DNA of 64,000 nucleotides from Oligoflexia bacterium. Lineage in GTDB: Bacteria > Bdellovibrionota > Bacteriovoracia > Bacteriovoracales > Bacteriovoracaceae. The position numbers and the translations under genes were made by a program. The notes beneath the pieces were generated by a model. It saw nothing but the letters and a program-made list of their open reading frames with translations. It was not told where the DNA came from and made no database searches. The number at the start of each line of letters is the position of its first letter. Position 1 is the first letter of the stretch. Positions 1-6,748 of the stretch are shown one piece after another. The stretch lies in NCBI GenBank assembly GCA_015231955.1, contig JADGAN010000007.1, positions 85,608 to 149,607 of the forward strand, in the 5' to 3' direction.

Positions 1-99
1 TACGGAGTTATGTCCACTCCTGCTATCGTGATAGATGGTAAAATCAAATCAGCAGGAGCTCTTCTCTCTTGCGATGAAATTAAAAAACTTCTACATTAA
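1..99 (+). CDS. Thioredoxin-family small protein, C-terminal part
   Basis: The left edge cuts this gene; 32 codons and a TAA remain. The visible end carries the cis-proline segment MSTPAIVIDGKI followed by GA and a final EIKKLL helix. This is the usual C-terminus of the small 'redox-active disulfide protein 2' thioredoxins. The active-site CxxC lies outside the window. It precedes an ArsF-like protein and an ArsP-like permease on the same strand, an arrangement known for arsenic or metal-linked permease operons, so a redox role beside the permease is inferred. Confidence 0.8.
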   Translation, partial: YGVMSTPAIVIDGKIKSAGALLSCDEIKKLLH

Positions 100-168
100 G
101 AAACAGTCGGACGCTCTTTAAAACGCTTCAGACAACAGCGTTGGAATTACAAAGGAGTTTATTGGGAT

Positions 169-642
169 ATGAATAAAAATTTAAAAATAATTTTGAGTAC
201 TATATTACTTGGATTTGTGGCAGTAAGTATTGCATTTGCTGTTTTCAACGAAACAAAGAAAGAAAATCCAACCGAAACAAAAAAATTGTCTCCAACTAGT
301 AAACATCAATACATCGCTTACTACTTTCATGGAAATGCAAGATGCCAGTCCTGTTTCAAAATAGAGAGTTATACCGCAGAGACCATTAAGACTAAATTCG
401 CGAGCGAATTAAACGACAGCAAACTTCTATGGCAGGTGGTGAATATTGAAGAAATGGCCAATGAACATTTTATCAAAGAATACTCCTTAAGCACAAAATC
501 GGTTGTTTTAAGTGAGGTGAATGAGGGCAAAGAAGTTAAATGGAAAAATCTTGATAAAATCTGGAATCTTTTAAACGATCAATTGCAATTTTCTACTTAC
601 ATAGAGAACGAAGTTAGAAATTTTCTAACAGCAAGTAAATGA
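169..642 (+). CDS. ArsF-like exported thioredoxin-fold protein
   Basis: A 157-residue protein with an N-terminal hydrophobic segment (about residues 7-27) that would export or anchor it. The motif YYFHGNARCQSCFKIE (around residues 51-66) contains a CxxC pair in the position of a thioredoxin active site. This pattern is typical of proteins annotated as the ArsF family (nitrophenyl compound nitroreductase subunit). A strong AAAGGAG lies 11 bases before the ATG. It sits between a thioredoxin fragment and the permease gene, so all three probably form one operon. A redox function is inferred; the substrate is unknown. Confidence 0.75.
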   Translation: MNKNLKIILSTILLGFVAVSIAFAVFNETKKENPTETKKLSPTSKHQYIAYYFHGNARCQSCFKIESYTAETIKTKFASELNDSKLLWQVVNIEEMANEHFIKEYSLSTKSVVLSEVNEGKEVKWKNLDKIWNLLNDQLQFSTYIENEVRNFLTASK

Positions 643-714
643 TGATTGTTATTCTTATTATTGGGATTTATTTCTGTTTTACTTATGTTTTTTATTTAAA
701 TGGCGGTGAAATTA

Positions 715-1824
715 ATGATGAGTGATTTAGAAAAAGATAAAAAAGGTAGTTGTGCCTGCAAGTCGGCCTCCTCATGCTGCAATCGTTCTTCTAATAATGT
801 CGATCAGCGTTTAAAACAGTATATAATGGGTGGTGTATTAGGTCTTGTACTCTGGATCGTTTTGTATAGTTATCTGCCGGCGTTCTCCCGAATGGTCGCC
901 TACACATTCTTTAATCTAAAAGAGGGAACTCATCTAGGTGCTTCAGTCGAATTCTTTTTTCTTGATGTCCCCAAGGTTTTAATGCTTCTAATTCTTGTCG
1001 TTTTTTTTGTAGGAGTCATTCGATCCTTTTTCACTCCTGAAAGAACTCGCAAAATTTTGGCCGGAAAAAAAGAGTCTGTAGGAAATGTTCTTGCGGCGCT
1101 ACTGGGAATAGTAACTCCCTTTTGTTCTTGTTCAGCAGTCCCACTTTTTATTGGCTTTGTTTCAGCGGGGGTTCCCCTTGGTGTAACCTTTTCCTTTCTT
1201 ATCTCTGCTCCAATGGTCAATGAAATCGCATTGGTTCTTCTCTATGGAATGTTTGGATGGAAGGTGGCCATGCTTTATTTATCGACAGGACTAGTGATTG
1301 CGATTCTTTCAGGGTGGGTGATTGGACGTTTGAAAATGGAAAAATATATTGAAGAGTGGGTAAAAAATGCGAAGCCCCCAGTACAAGCAGAAGTGGCAAG
1401 CTCAGAGCAGTGGTCGGAGAGAATTGAGTACGGAGTGCAAGCAGTAAAAGATATTGTAGGAAAAGTTTGGATCTATGTTGTTATTGGTATTGCCGTTGGT
1501 GCAGGAATTCATGGTTACGTTCCCCAAGAATTTATGGCCTCGATCATGGGTAAAGATGCATGGTGGTCTGTTCCTCTCGCTGTTGTTATTGGTGTTCCAC
1601 TTTATTCAAATGCGGCAGGAATTATCCCTATTGTTCACGCTCTTTTAGAAAAAGGTGCTGCGCTTGGAACAGTATTGGCATTCATGATGGCAGTAATTGG
1701 ACTTTCACTCCCAGAGGTTATTATTCTTCGAAAAGTTTTAAGGCCTCCGCTTATTGCTGCATTCATAGGAATTGTAGCAATTGGAATTTTGATTGTAGGA
1801 TATTTATTTAATGCTATTTTTTAA
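715..1824 (+). CDS. ArsP/DUF318-type permease
   Basis: An integral membrane permease of 369 residues with about eight hydrophobic spans. The signature TPFCSCSAVPLFIGFVSAG, followed by ISAPMVNE, is the hallmark of the ArsP/SO_0444 (DUF318) permease family, which exports organoarsenicals or metals. A second family-like motif, GVPLYSNAAGIIPI, appears in the C-terminal half. The N-terminus carries a Cys cluster (CACKSASSCC), perhaps a metal or thiol contact. I prefer the ATG at 715 because GGCGGTG lies six bases upstream of it; an ATG at 700 is in frame but has no ribosome site. Co-oriented thioredoxin and ArsF-like genes suggest an arsenic or metal detoxification operon. Confidence 0.85.
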   Translation: MMSDLEKDKKGSCACKSASSCCNRSSNNVDQRLKQYIMGGVLGLVLWIVLYSYLPAFSRMVAYTFFNLKEGTHLGASVEFFFLDVPKVLMLLILVVFFVGVIRSFFTPERTRKILAGKKESVGNVLAALLGIVTPFCSCSAVPLFIGFVSAGVPLGVTFSFLISAPMVNEIALVLLYGMFGWKVAMLYLSTGLVIAILSGWVIGRLKMEKYIEEWVKNAKPPVQAEVASSEQWSERIEYGVQAVKDIVGKVWIYVVIGIAVGAGIHGYVPQEFMASIMGKDAWWSVPLAVVIGVPLYSNAAGIIPIVHALLEKGAALGTVLAFMMAVIGLSLPEVIILRKVLRPPLIAAFIGIVAIGILIVGYLFNAIF

Positions 1825-1933
1825 TCAACTCAAGCGCATGTTCCTTGGATTTATTGCGCCTACATCTTTTTATTGAAAAAATTTGAATGGAAAATTGGAA
1901 TAAAATGGGTGAGACCTCTTTGTAATGTAGGAT

Positions 1934-2066
1934 TTACGCTGCCTCATCAAAACCATACTGAGCAATTTTTTTCCCAAATTGATCCCATCTTCCAGCATGA
2001 TAAAAATCTATAAGTTGGTGGTCTGTGGATTTATTTAAGAATGACCAGTTCGCAAGTTCTTTTAAA
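1934..2066 (-). pseudogene. C-terminal remnant of an unidentified gene, cut by a transposon-derived segment
   Basis: On the minus strand an open frame ends at TAA (1934-1936). It reads as convincing protein, including NKSTDHQLIDFYHAG and RWDQFGKKIAQYGFDEAA. There is no start, and the frame meets a stop where it enters the transposase-associated repeat near 2055-2075. This is best explained as the 3' end of a gene whose body was lost or displaced when the repeat inserted. I do not recognise the family. A plus-strand frame over the same bases continues after the permease stop but looks like its shadow. Confidence 0.4.
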
Positions 2067-2452
2067 TATTTTAATTAAATCTCACTTTCCGCGAGGATCG
2101 GCGCATGATGTTTTTTGATTTTTAAATTTTTAAATACCCATGGCATTTAGCAATTCTCTTCAAGCGAGGAGAATTTTTGGAACACTTTGAGAGAAAAAAT
2201 ATTCCCCCTCTCAATCACTCCAGGAACGCGCCTACTCGCAAATGAATCAAAAACGGTACACTAGATAAACAAAACATGTGGGCAGAGACTTTTTGCTCGC
2301 CTGTGAAGCCGTTTTGTTGATAGGGATGCAAGACAGAGTGGTAAAGTGTTCCATAATAGCAAGTTGCCTTTCTCCTCTGATCTTGCTAAAAACATTCTAG
2401 TTTAGAGGTAGGTAAAAATGAAAAATAAAAAATCGCAAACACCCTCTCTTAA
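2055..2452 (+). mobile_element. Transposase-less copy of the HUH element's upstream segment (copy A)
   Basis: About 390 bases match, at roughly 90% by eye, the reverse complement of the region upstream of the transposase at 4324-4920. The match includes the leader, its ribosome-site region, the ATG (2418) and about the first ten codons. It then diverges, leaving a 28-codon dead-end frame. The two copies face each other as inverted repeats about 2.4 kb apart. It holds a perfect-stem hairpin (2152-2175) and the pair GGAACACTTT (2179) / AAAGTGTTCC (2343). It is a relic of a second insertion or of partial deletion. Bases 2453-2607 are A+T-rich with nothing else visible. Confidence 0.75.
2152..2175 (+). 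repeat. Conserved hairpin in copy A of the element
   Basis: Arms AATTCTCTTC and GAGGAGAATT form a 10-bp stem (one G-U pair) around the tetraloop AAGC. The stem is identical in copy B, where only the loop differs by one base (AAAC). HUH transposases of the REP/IS200 type recognise terminal hairpins, so this is a candidate binding site; that role is inferred. Confidence 0.6.
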
Positions 2453-2607
2453 ATTTCTATCTATTTTTTTTAAAAAACAAAAAAACAGAATTTTCATTCC
2501 TTAATAAATTTCATTATCTAGAAAAATATTTTCCTTGAGTTGTTCAATCTTAAAATAAAATCAAGAAAATAGGATTTGGAAGCTTGCAAAACGTAGATGA
2601 GGTAAAT

Positions 2608-3000
2608 ATGAAAAATTGTTGGGTAACGGTAGGAATTTTTATTTTATTCATTTCTTTTAATGTTTATTGCAAAGATGATTGCGACAACGGAAACGATCTA
2701 TACTGTCAAATTTTCAATTCAGCGTTTGATCATAAAATTGATCCCCAAGATGGAGATCAGCAGTTACAAGATATTGCTATCCGTGCTTATCCTAATAATT
2801 TTCATGCCAGAATGTTTTATCAGTCCATCCTATCAGCTCGATCTTCCACTGGTAATTGCGACTGGCCTGGAGTTCCTCAATTTACCTCCATGTGCCACGT
2901 TTTACGCTCTTATTTTTCTTCAGAAAATTGTGCTTTTGAAAAAACCAATTCGAACTCTTCCTTAAGAACCTCATTTCGACTGGCATTTGATATCCTTTAA
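2608..3000 (+). CDS. Small secreted protein of unknown function
   Basis: 130 residues beginning MKNCWVTVGIFILFISF, a clear Sec signal peptide ending near VYC/KDD. The mature part holds seven cysteines, counting one at the cleavage region, which is consistent with disulfide bonding outside the cytoplasm. The ATG at 2608 is chosen over the in-frame TTG at 2584 because GAGG lies five bases before it. The protein ends abruptly after a hydrophobic stretch and may be shortened. I do not recognise a family. It lies between the inverted transposon copies. Confidence 0.55.
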   Translation: MKNCWVTVGIFILFISFNVYCKDDCDNGNDLYCQIFNSAFDHKIDPQDGDQQLQDIAIRAYPNNFHARMFYQSILSARSSTGNCDWPGVPQFTSMCHVLRSYFSSENCAFEKTNSNSSLRTSFRLAFDIL

Positions 3001-3060
3001 TGCTATGATCCTGCATGCCACGCTTATCGAGAGGTTACTAAGAGATGAAAGGAGTTAGAT

Positions 3061-3348
3061 ATGAAATGTCCAAAATGTCCCGATTTGTTTTTATCTATGT
3101 CTGAAAGAAATGGCATAGAAATTGACTACTGTCCTCAGTGCCGTGGAATATGGCTTGATAGAGGCGAACTTGATAAACTTTTAGAAAAGGCAAAGGATGA
3201 GAACATTTCATCATCCATTCGTCATGAGTCCACTCCGAGCTCTCCTTACAATTATTCACATTCCAAGGAAGATGAACACAATTACAAAAAGCACGACTAT
3301 CATCATGGCAAAAGAAAGAAAAATTTCTGGGAAGAAATTTTTGATTGA
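3061..3348 (+). CDS. TFIIB-type zinc-ribbon protein
   Basis: 95 residues. The N-terminus shows two CxxC pairs, CPKC and CPQC, followed by RGIWLDRGELDKLL, the signature of the small bacterial zf-TFIIB zinc-ribbon family. A His/Lys-rich low-complexity tail (HSKEDEHNYKKHDYHHGK) follows, and the protein ends NFWEEIFD. The function of this family is not established; zinc binding by the four cysteines is expected. It has its own good ribosome site (AAAGGAG) and appears monocistronic. Confidence 0.85.
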   Translation: MKCPKCPDLFLSMSERNGIEIDYCPQCRGIWLDRGELDKLLEKAKDENISSSIRHESTPSSPYNYSHSKEDEHNYKKHDYHHGKRKKNFWEEIFD

Positions 3349-3407
3349 TTGATTATTTTTTCGGTGCTTTTATTCTAACAAACACGAAGAATAGCATTTT
3401 CAGCACA

Positions 3408-4076
3408 CTAGCGTAACGTAAATTTTTTTATTCCTTCCATCTTGGACATCATGCCCACCATCTGATCTACATTGTGCTTGGGTGGAATTTTGGCAACAGC
3501 TTCGATCTCGATCAAATTTTGTTCCATATCTTTGCTGATACCGATGGTGTGAATGACAAAACTAAACTTCGTAAGCAACTCTCTTATTTCATCCACAAAA
3601 CCAGAACGATCAATAGCGGAAATAAAGATGACTTTATCCTCGTGGGTGCTGATTAATTTTTTTTCAAAAATTTGCAAGACGATCAAAACGATTAAGACGA
3701 GAAGGGTTCCAATAATACTGAGGATAAAGTATCCAGCACCAACGGCAAGCCCGATAATGGCCATGGTCCAAAGGGAAGTTGCTGTGGTAAGACCTTTGAT
3801 GGTGGTGCCGAATCGAAAAATGGCCCCTGCCCCTAAAAAACCAATACCAGAAATCACTTGGGCGGCAATTCTCCCAGGGTCACCGCCCCCAGTGGCCGAT
3901 TGGTATTGAGCGGATATATTGATGGAGACACACATGGCAATCGTTGCACCGATGGTAAGGATTATATGGGTGCGTAGTCCTGCAGGCTGATTGTTCTTCT
4001 CTCGCTCAAATCCAATGATAGCACCAAGAAATGCTGCTATGATAAGCCTTGAAATGGTATCTTCAATAGAAAGCAT
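3408..4076 (-). CDS. mgtC: MgtC/SapB-family membrane protein
   Basis: 222 residues. The N-terminal half has about four transmembrane helices with the family signatures IGFEREKNNQPAGLRTH and DPGRIAAQVISGIGFLGAG. The C-terminal 80 residues form a soluble domain resembling the ACT-like domain of MgtC. Family members affect Mg2+ homeostasis, ATP synthase activity and, in pathogens, survival in macrophages. GAGGAG lies nine bases upstream of the ATG. No Mg2+-sensing leader is evident. Assignment to the broader MgtC/SapB family is secure; virulence-type function is not implied. Confidence 0.9.
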   Translation of the reverse strand: MLSIEDTISRLIIAAFLGAIIGFEREKNNQPAGLRTHIILTIGATIAMCVSINISAQYQSATGGGDPGRIAAQVISGIGFLGAGAIFRFGTTIKGLTTATSLWTMAIIGLAVGAGYFILSIIGTLLVLIVLIVLQIFEKKLISTHEDKVIFISAIDRSGFVDEIRELLTKFSFVIHTIGISKDMEQNLIEIEAVAKIPPKHNVDQMVGMMSKMEGIKKFTLR

Positions 4077-4264
4077 GTTTTTCTCCTCTCTTAGGTTAGC
4101 GAGGTTTTTCTAGTATCTTATAACGAAAAGTTAATATAGCGTCAGCAGCTTTTTTGATCTCAAGAAAAAGAAATGCCCTTATTGGTAGCAGTGAGATACC
4201 ATCTGAGGCGAGCAGATTGCATGAAGAGGATTGTGTGGCACCTAGTCCGAGGGGTAATAGAATT

Positions 4265-4287
4265 GGCCTCCTGCGATGGTCGAGGCC
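4265..4287 (+). repeat. Hairpin downstream of the transposase
   Basis: GGCCTC and GAGGCC form a 6-bp arm pair around 11 bases, placed 37 bases after the transposase stop (reading minus). It may be the element's distal end structure or a weak terminator. The surrounding 247 bases between the transposase and mgtC hold no convincing gene. Confidence 0.3.
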
Positions 4288-4323
4288 TGTCTTAGTCAAC
4301 TGATTATTTAAAGAAGCAACACT

Positions 4324-4920
4324 CTATAGGTATGGAAATAAGGGTAGGATTGACCGTTCTTTAACTCTCTTATAGGGAAGAGTGGCCGATTCTATCACTT
4401 CACGCAAACGATGGATTGAATTTCCTACACCAATTCTACTGGCAATGGCCGGAGGAATTCCCCAGGGATATTTCTCGGCTTGAGTTATAGAGTTCATGGT
4501 ATTTTCAAAAGGGGATTTGTAACCACACTGATTGGCAACATAGCAAATTGTCCGAATAATCTCTCGTGCACTTGTTTTGATTGCACTAAAAAAGCGCTGG
4601 CCCCAGAAACTTCCTTTGCGTCCAAAGCATTTGTTAAAGTAAAGAGCAAGTTTAGAGGCCAGAAATTGCATGGCATGAGAAAGACGTCCACAAACGCTTA
4701 CCAGCAGAAACAGATGCAGGTGATTTTTTTCCAGTGAAAATTCAAAAATAAAGACTGAATAGCGTTTTTCTACCTCATCAATTAAGGTACGAAGATAGCG
4801 TAATGAGTGATACCCTTGCATGGAAATTTTCAGATTGGTTTTAAGCACAACGTGCATTGGATTCTTTGAAGAGAGTTCTCTTCTTTTATGAGAGGATGTT
4901 TGCGATTTTTTATTTTTCAT
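4324..4920 (-). mobile_element. HUH (Y1) transposase, REP-associated/IS200-like type
   Basis: 198 residues. The HUH motif appears as NHLHLFLLV (His67 and His69) and the likely catalytic tyrosine is Tyr127 in ICYVANQCGY. The stretch GSFWGQRFFSAIK is typical of REP-associated tyrosine transposases (RAYTs). The N-terminus is very basic. These enzymes cut single-stranded DNA at hairpins and use a 5'-phosphotyrosine intermediate. The reading frame is intact. Its leader is duplicated as an inverted copy at 2055-2452. No accessory TnpB-like gene is nearby. Confidence 0.88.
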
Positions 4921-5283
4921 TTTTACCTGCCTCTAAACTAGAATATTTTTAGCAAGATCAGAGGAGAAAGGCAACTTGCTATTATGGAACACTTTACCAC
5001 TCTGTCTTGCATCCCTATCAACAAAACGGCTTCATAGACGAGCAAAAAGTCTCTGCCCACACGCTTTGTTTACCTAGTGTACCATTTTTGATTCATTTGC
5101 AAGGAGGCGCGTTCCTAGAGTGATTGAGAGGGGAAATATTTCTTCTCTCAAAGTGTTCCGAAAATTCTCCTCGTTTGAAGAGAATTGCTAAATGTCATGG
5201 GTATTTGAAAATTTTAAAATCAAAAAACATCGTACTCCGATCCTTGCGGAAGGTGAGATTTAATTAAAATCTTAAAAAGAACT
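4885..5283 (-). mobile_element. Upstream segment of the HUH element (copy B)
   Basis: Leader of the transposase gene, about 360 bases beyond its ATG plus the first codons, matching copy A in inverted orientation. The noncoding part is conserved almost as well as the coding part, so it is either recently duplicated or functionally constrained. It contains the 10-bp stem at 5163-5186 and the arm pair GGAACACTTT / AAAGTGTTCC. The outer boundary near 5283 is set by where the two copies stop matching. Confidence 0.72.
5163..5186 (-). repeat. Conserved hairpin in copy B of the element
   Basis: Same 10-bp stem as at 2152-2175 (AATTCTCTTC / GAGGAGAATT on the minus strand) with loop AAAC. Exact stem conservation with a loop change suggests selection on the fold. 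Confidence 0.6.
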
Positions 5284-5369
5284 CCGGACTCACGAGGATA
5301 TTACTCCTGCACAATAATATTTTGAGCACATCTCTAGCGTAGCGTAGTCATCAAATAGTAAGTAGGAGG

Positions 5370-5522
5370 TTAGTCAATCTCTTGATTGAAAAGTATCGAT
5401 TCTGGGGATAATTGCATTTCCTTCCAGTCCCATGGATTACGATCAAGGCCCTCGTGACCTTCTAGAAAGATCACCATCTTTATCTGATGATAATGCCCAA
5501 GAGATTTCAAGGGAATCAGAAG
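5370..5522 (-). pseudogene. Unidentified gene remnant beside the transposon
   Basis: A 50-codon open frame on the minus strand reads as ordinary protein (LGHYHQIKMVIFLEG, then LDRNPWDWKEMQLSP) and ends at TAA 5370-5372. No start codon or ribosome site precedes it, and a TGA closes it upstream. A 41-codon plus-strand frame with an ATG (5432-5557) overlaps it but lacks a ribosome site and is taken as the shadow. Family unknown. A triple GTGATTCT microrepeat follows at 5554-5577; the rest up to 5739 holds nothing else I can support. Confidence 0.35.
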
Positions 5523-5739
5523 TCAAGGGATTAAACAAAATTGATATAGACCCGTGATTCTGTGATTCTGTGATTCTGCCAACTTTTTTACACAATTTTT
5601 CTTTCTATAAACCTCTACTCTCATAGCAAGTCCATGAAAATACATCACGATGAAATATTATTGATTTTCTTGAAGCAACTACACTTACAATAGATTTTCT
5701 TTGTCATTTTATTTTATTTTATTTCAGGAGGTTAAACCA

Positions 5740-6690
5740 ATGCTAGTCAAAGCAGCATCATTGCTTCTCTTAATATCATGGTTAATAATTTTCCACTCTT
5801 CTCTCTCTTTTGCAGGAGGAGTCTTCTCTTGTCAAAAGCAAGATAGTAACTCCCTTAATCCTAATGCCATTTTGAAGCAGTTTACCCAAAATAAATGTAA
5901 CACTTATGGAAGTGATGGGAGTTCTCCTATCACGGTTTATGCTTTTGGAGAGGCCCATAATGATATCCCCATGTTTGAAAAACGTGGAGAACTTTTTTCG
6001 AAGATGGTAACGAAATTAATCCAACAAGGTCAGAACATTGTCGTTGTTCATGAGATGTTAGATGATGGACGGGCGTTAGAGTACAGTAGTGATGAAGAGA
6101 AAAAACGAGCATTTTTAAATGATGTTTTATACATGAACATAACCACAAGTGATGTTGATCGCGAAAAGTTAAGACATATCTCTTTAAAGACTTGGGAGCC
6201 TCTAGATGTTCAGAAAAAGAAGAATGAGCTTCGAACAGAAGTGATCAACACTTTGGAAGAGAGCAAATGTTTACTGAATGATGTGCAGGCCGTAGTGAAA
6301 AAGCAAGGGTATTGCTATTGGAGTAAATATAAACTTCGCTTCCAGCATGTAGCGATTCAGCATGATGTGAACCTGAGACATATGAGCTCGATTGTTACTT
6401 CAATGGGTGATTGCAGGAATCTGGCAATCGCCGACTCCATTCAAAAAGCACTCAACACCAGCGAAAGCCAAGACAACTCTCCTATTTATATTTACATTGC
6501 AGGGGAAGCACACCTAAATCTCAAAGAGAATCCCCATATGGCACGTTTTCAAGCGGGTGTGAGAGGTCTACAGGTGGTGATTCCCCCAAAAAGTCGAGAA
6601 GAGAATAGAGGTATTCCCAAAACGGGTCTATGGGCCAATTATTTCAAAACCGATGAGAATCTCGCCCACATAGGACAACTTCTTCACTAA
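5740..6690 (+). CDS. Secreted GExH-motif protein (TraB/ChaN/EreA-like fold), paralogue 1
   Basis: 316 residues with a Sec signal peptide ending near LSFAGG. Visible motifs are FGEAHND (Glu71, His73), KRGE (82-84), TWEP (151-154), GDCRNLAIAD (223-232) and IAGEAHL (253-259). A GExH near the N-terminus paired with a second G-x-x-H near the C-terminus is the layout of the TraB/TIKI, ChaN and erythromycin-esterase-like proteins, many of which are metal-dependent hydrolases. The start at 5740 follows a perfect AGGAGG; an upstream in-frame start lacks one. The protein at 44032-45075 shares every motif and is clearly a paralogue. A hydrolase role is inferred, substrate unknown. Confidence 0.6.
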   Translation: MLVKAASLLLLISWLIIFHSSLSFAGGVFSCQKQDSNSLNPNAILKQFTQNKCNTYGSDGSSPITVYAFGEAHNDIPMFEKRGELFSKMVTKLIQQGQNIVVVHEMLDDGRALEYSSDEEKKRAFLNDVLYMNITTSDVDREKLRHISLKTWEPLDVQKKKNELRTEVINTLEESKCLLNDVQAVVKKQGYCYWSKYKLRFQHVAIQHDVNLRHMSSIVTSMGDCRNLAIADSIQKALNTSESQDNSPIYIYIAGEAHLNLKENPHMARFQAGVRGLQVVIPPKSREENRGIPKTGLWANYFKTDENLAHIGQLLH

Positions 6691-6748
6691 AAAAAACTAA
6701 AACAGAGGCTTCATGGGTGCAAGTGGTGGCATTTTAAACTTAAAGCTC

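Noticed and set aside
1825..2016. Open frame continuing in frame after the permease stop (possible readthrough)
   Set aside because: Minus-strand reading of the same bases is more protein-like, and no readthrough context is visible at the TAA.
4096..4299. 67-codon minus-strand frame between transposase and mgtC
   Set aside because: No ribosome site, odd composition; better seen as the transposon's noncoding end.
5432..5557. 41-codon plus-strand frame MDYDQGPRDLLERS...
   Set aside because: No ribosome site; the opposite strand reads more like protein, so this is taken as a shadow.
5554..5577. Triple GTGATTCT tandem
   Set aside because: Three 8-base units only; too short to treat as CRISPR, iteron or an origin.
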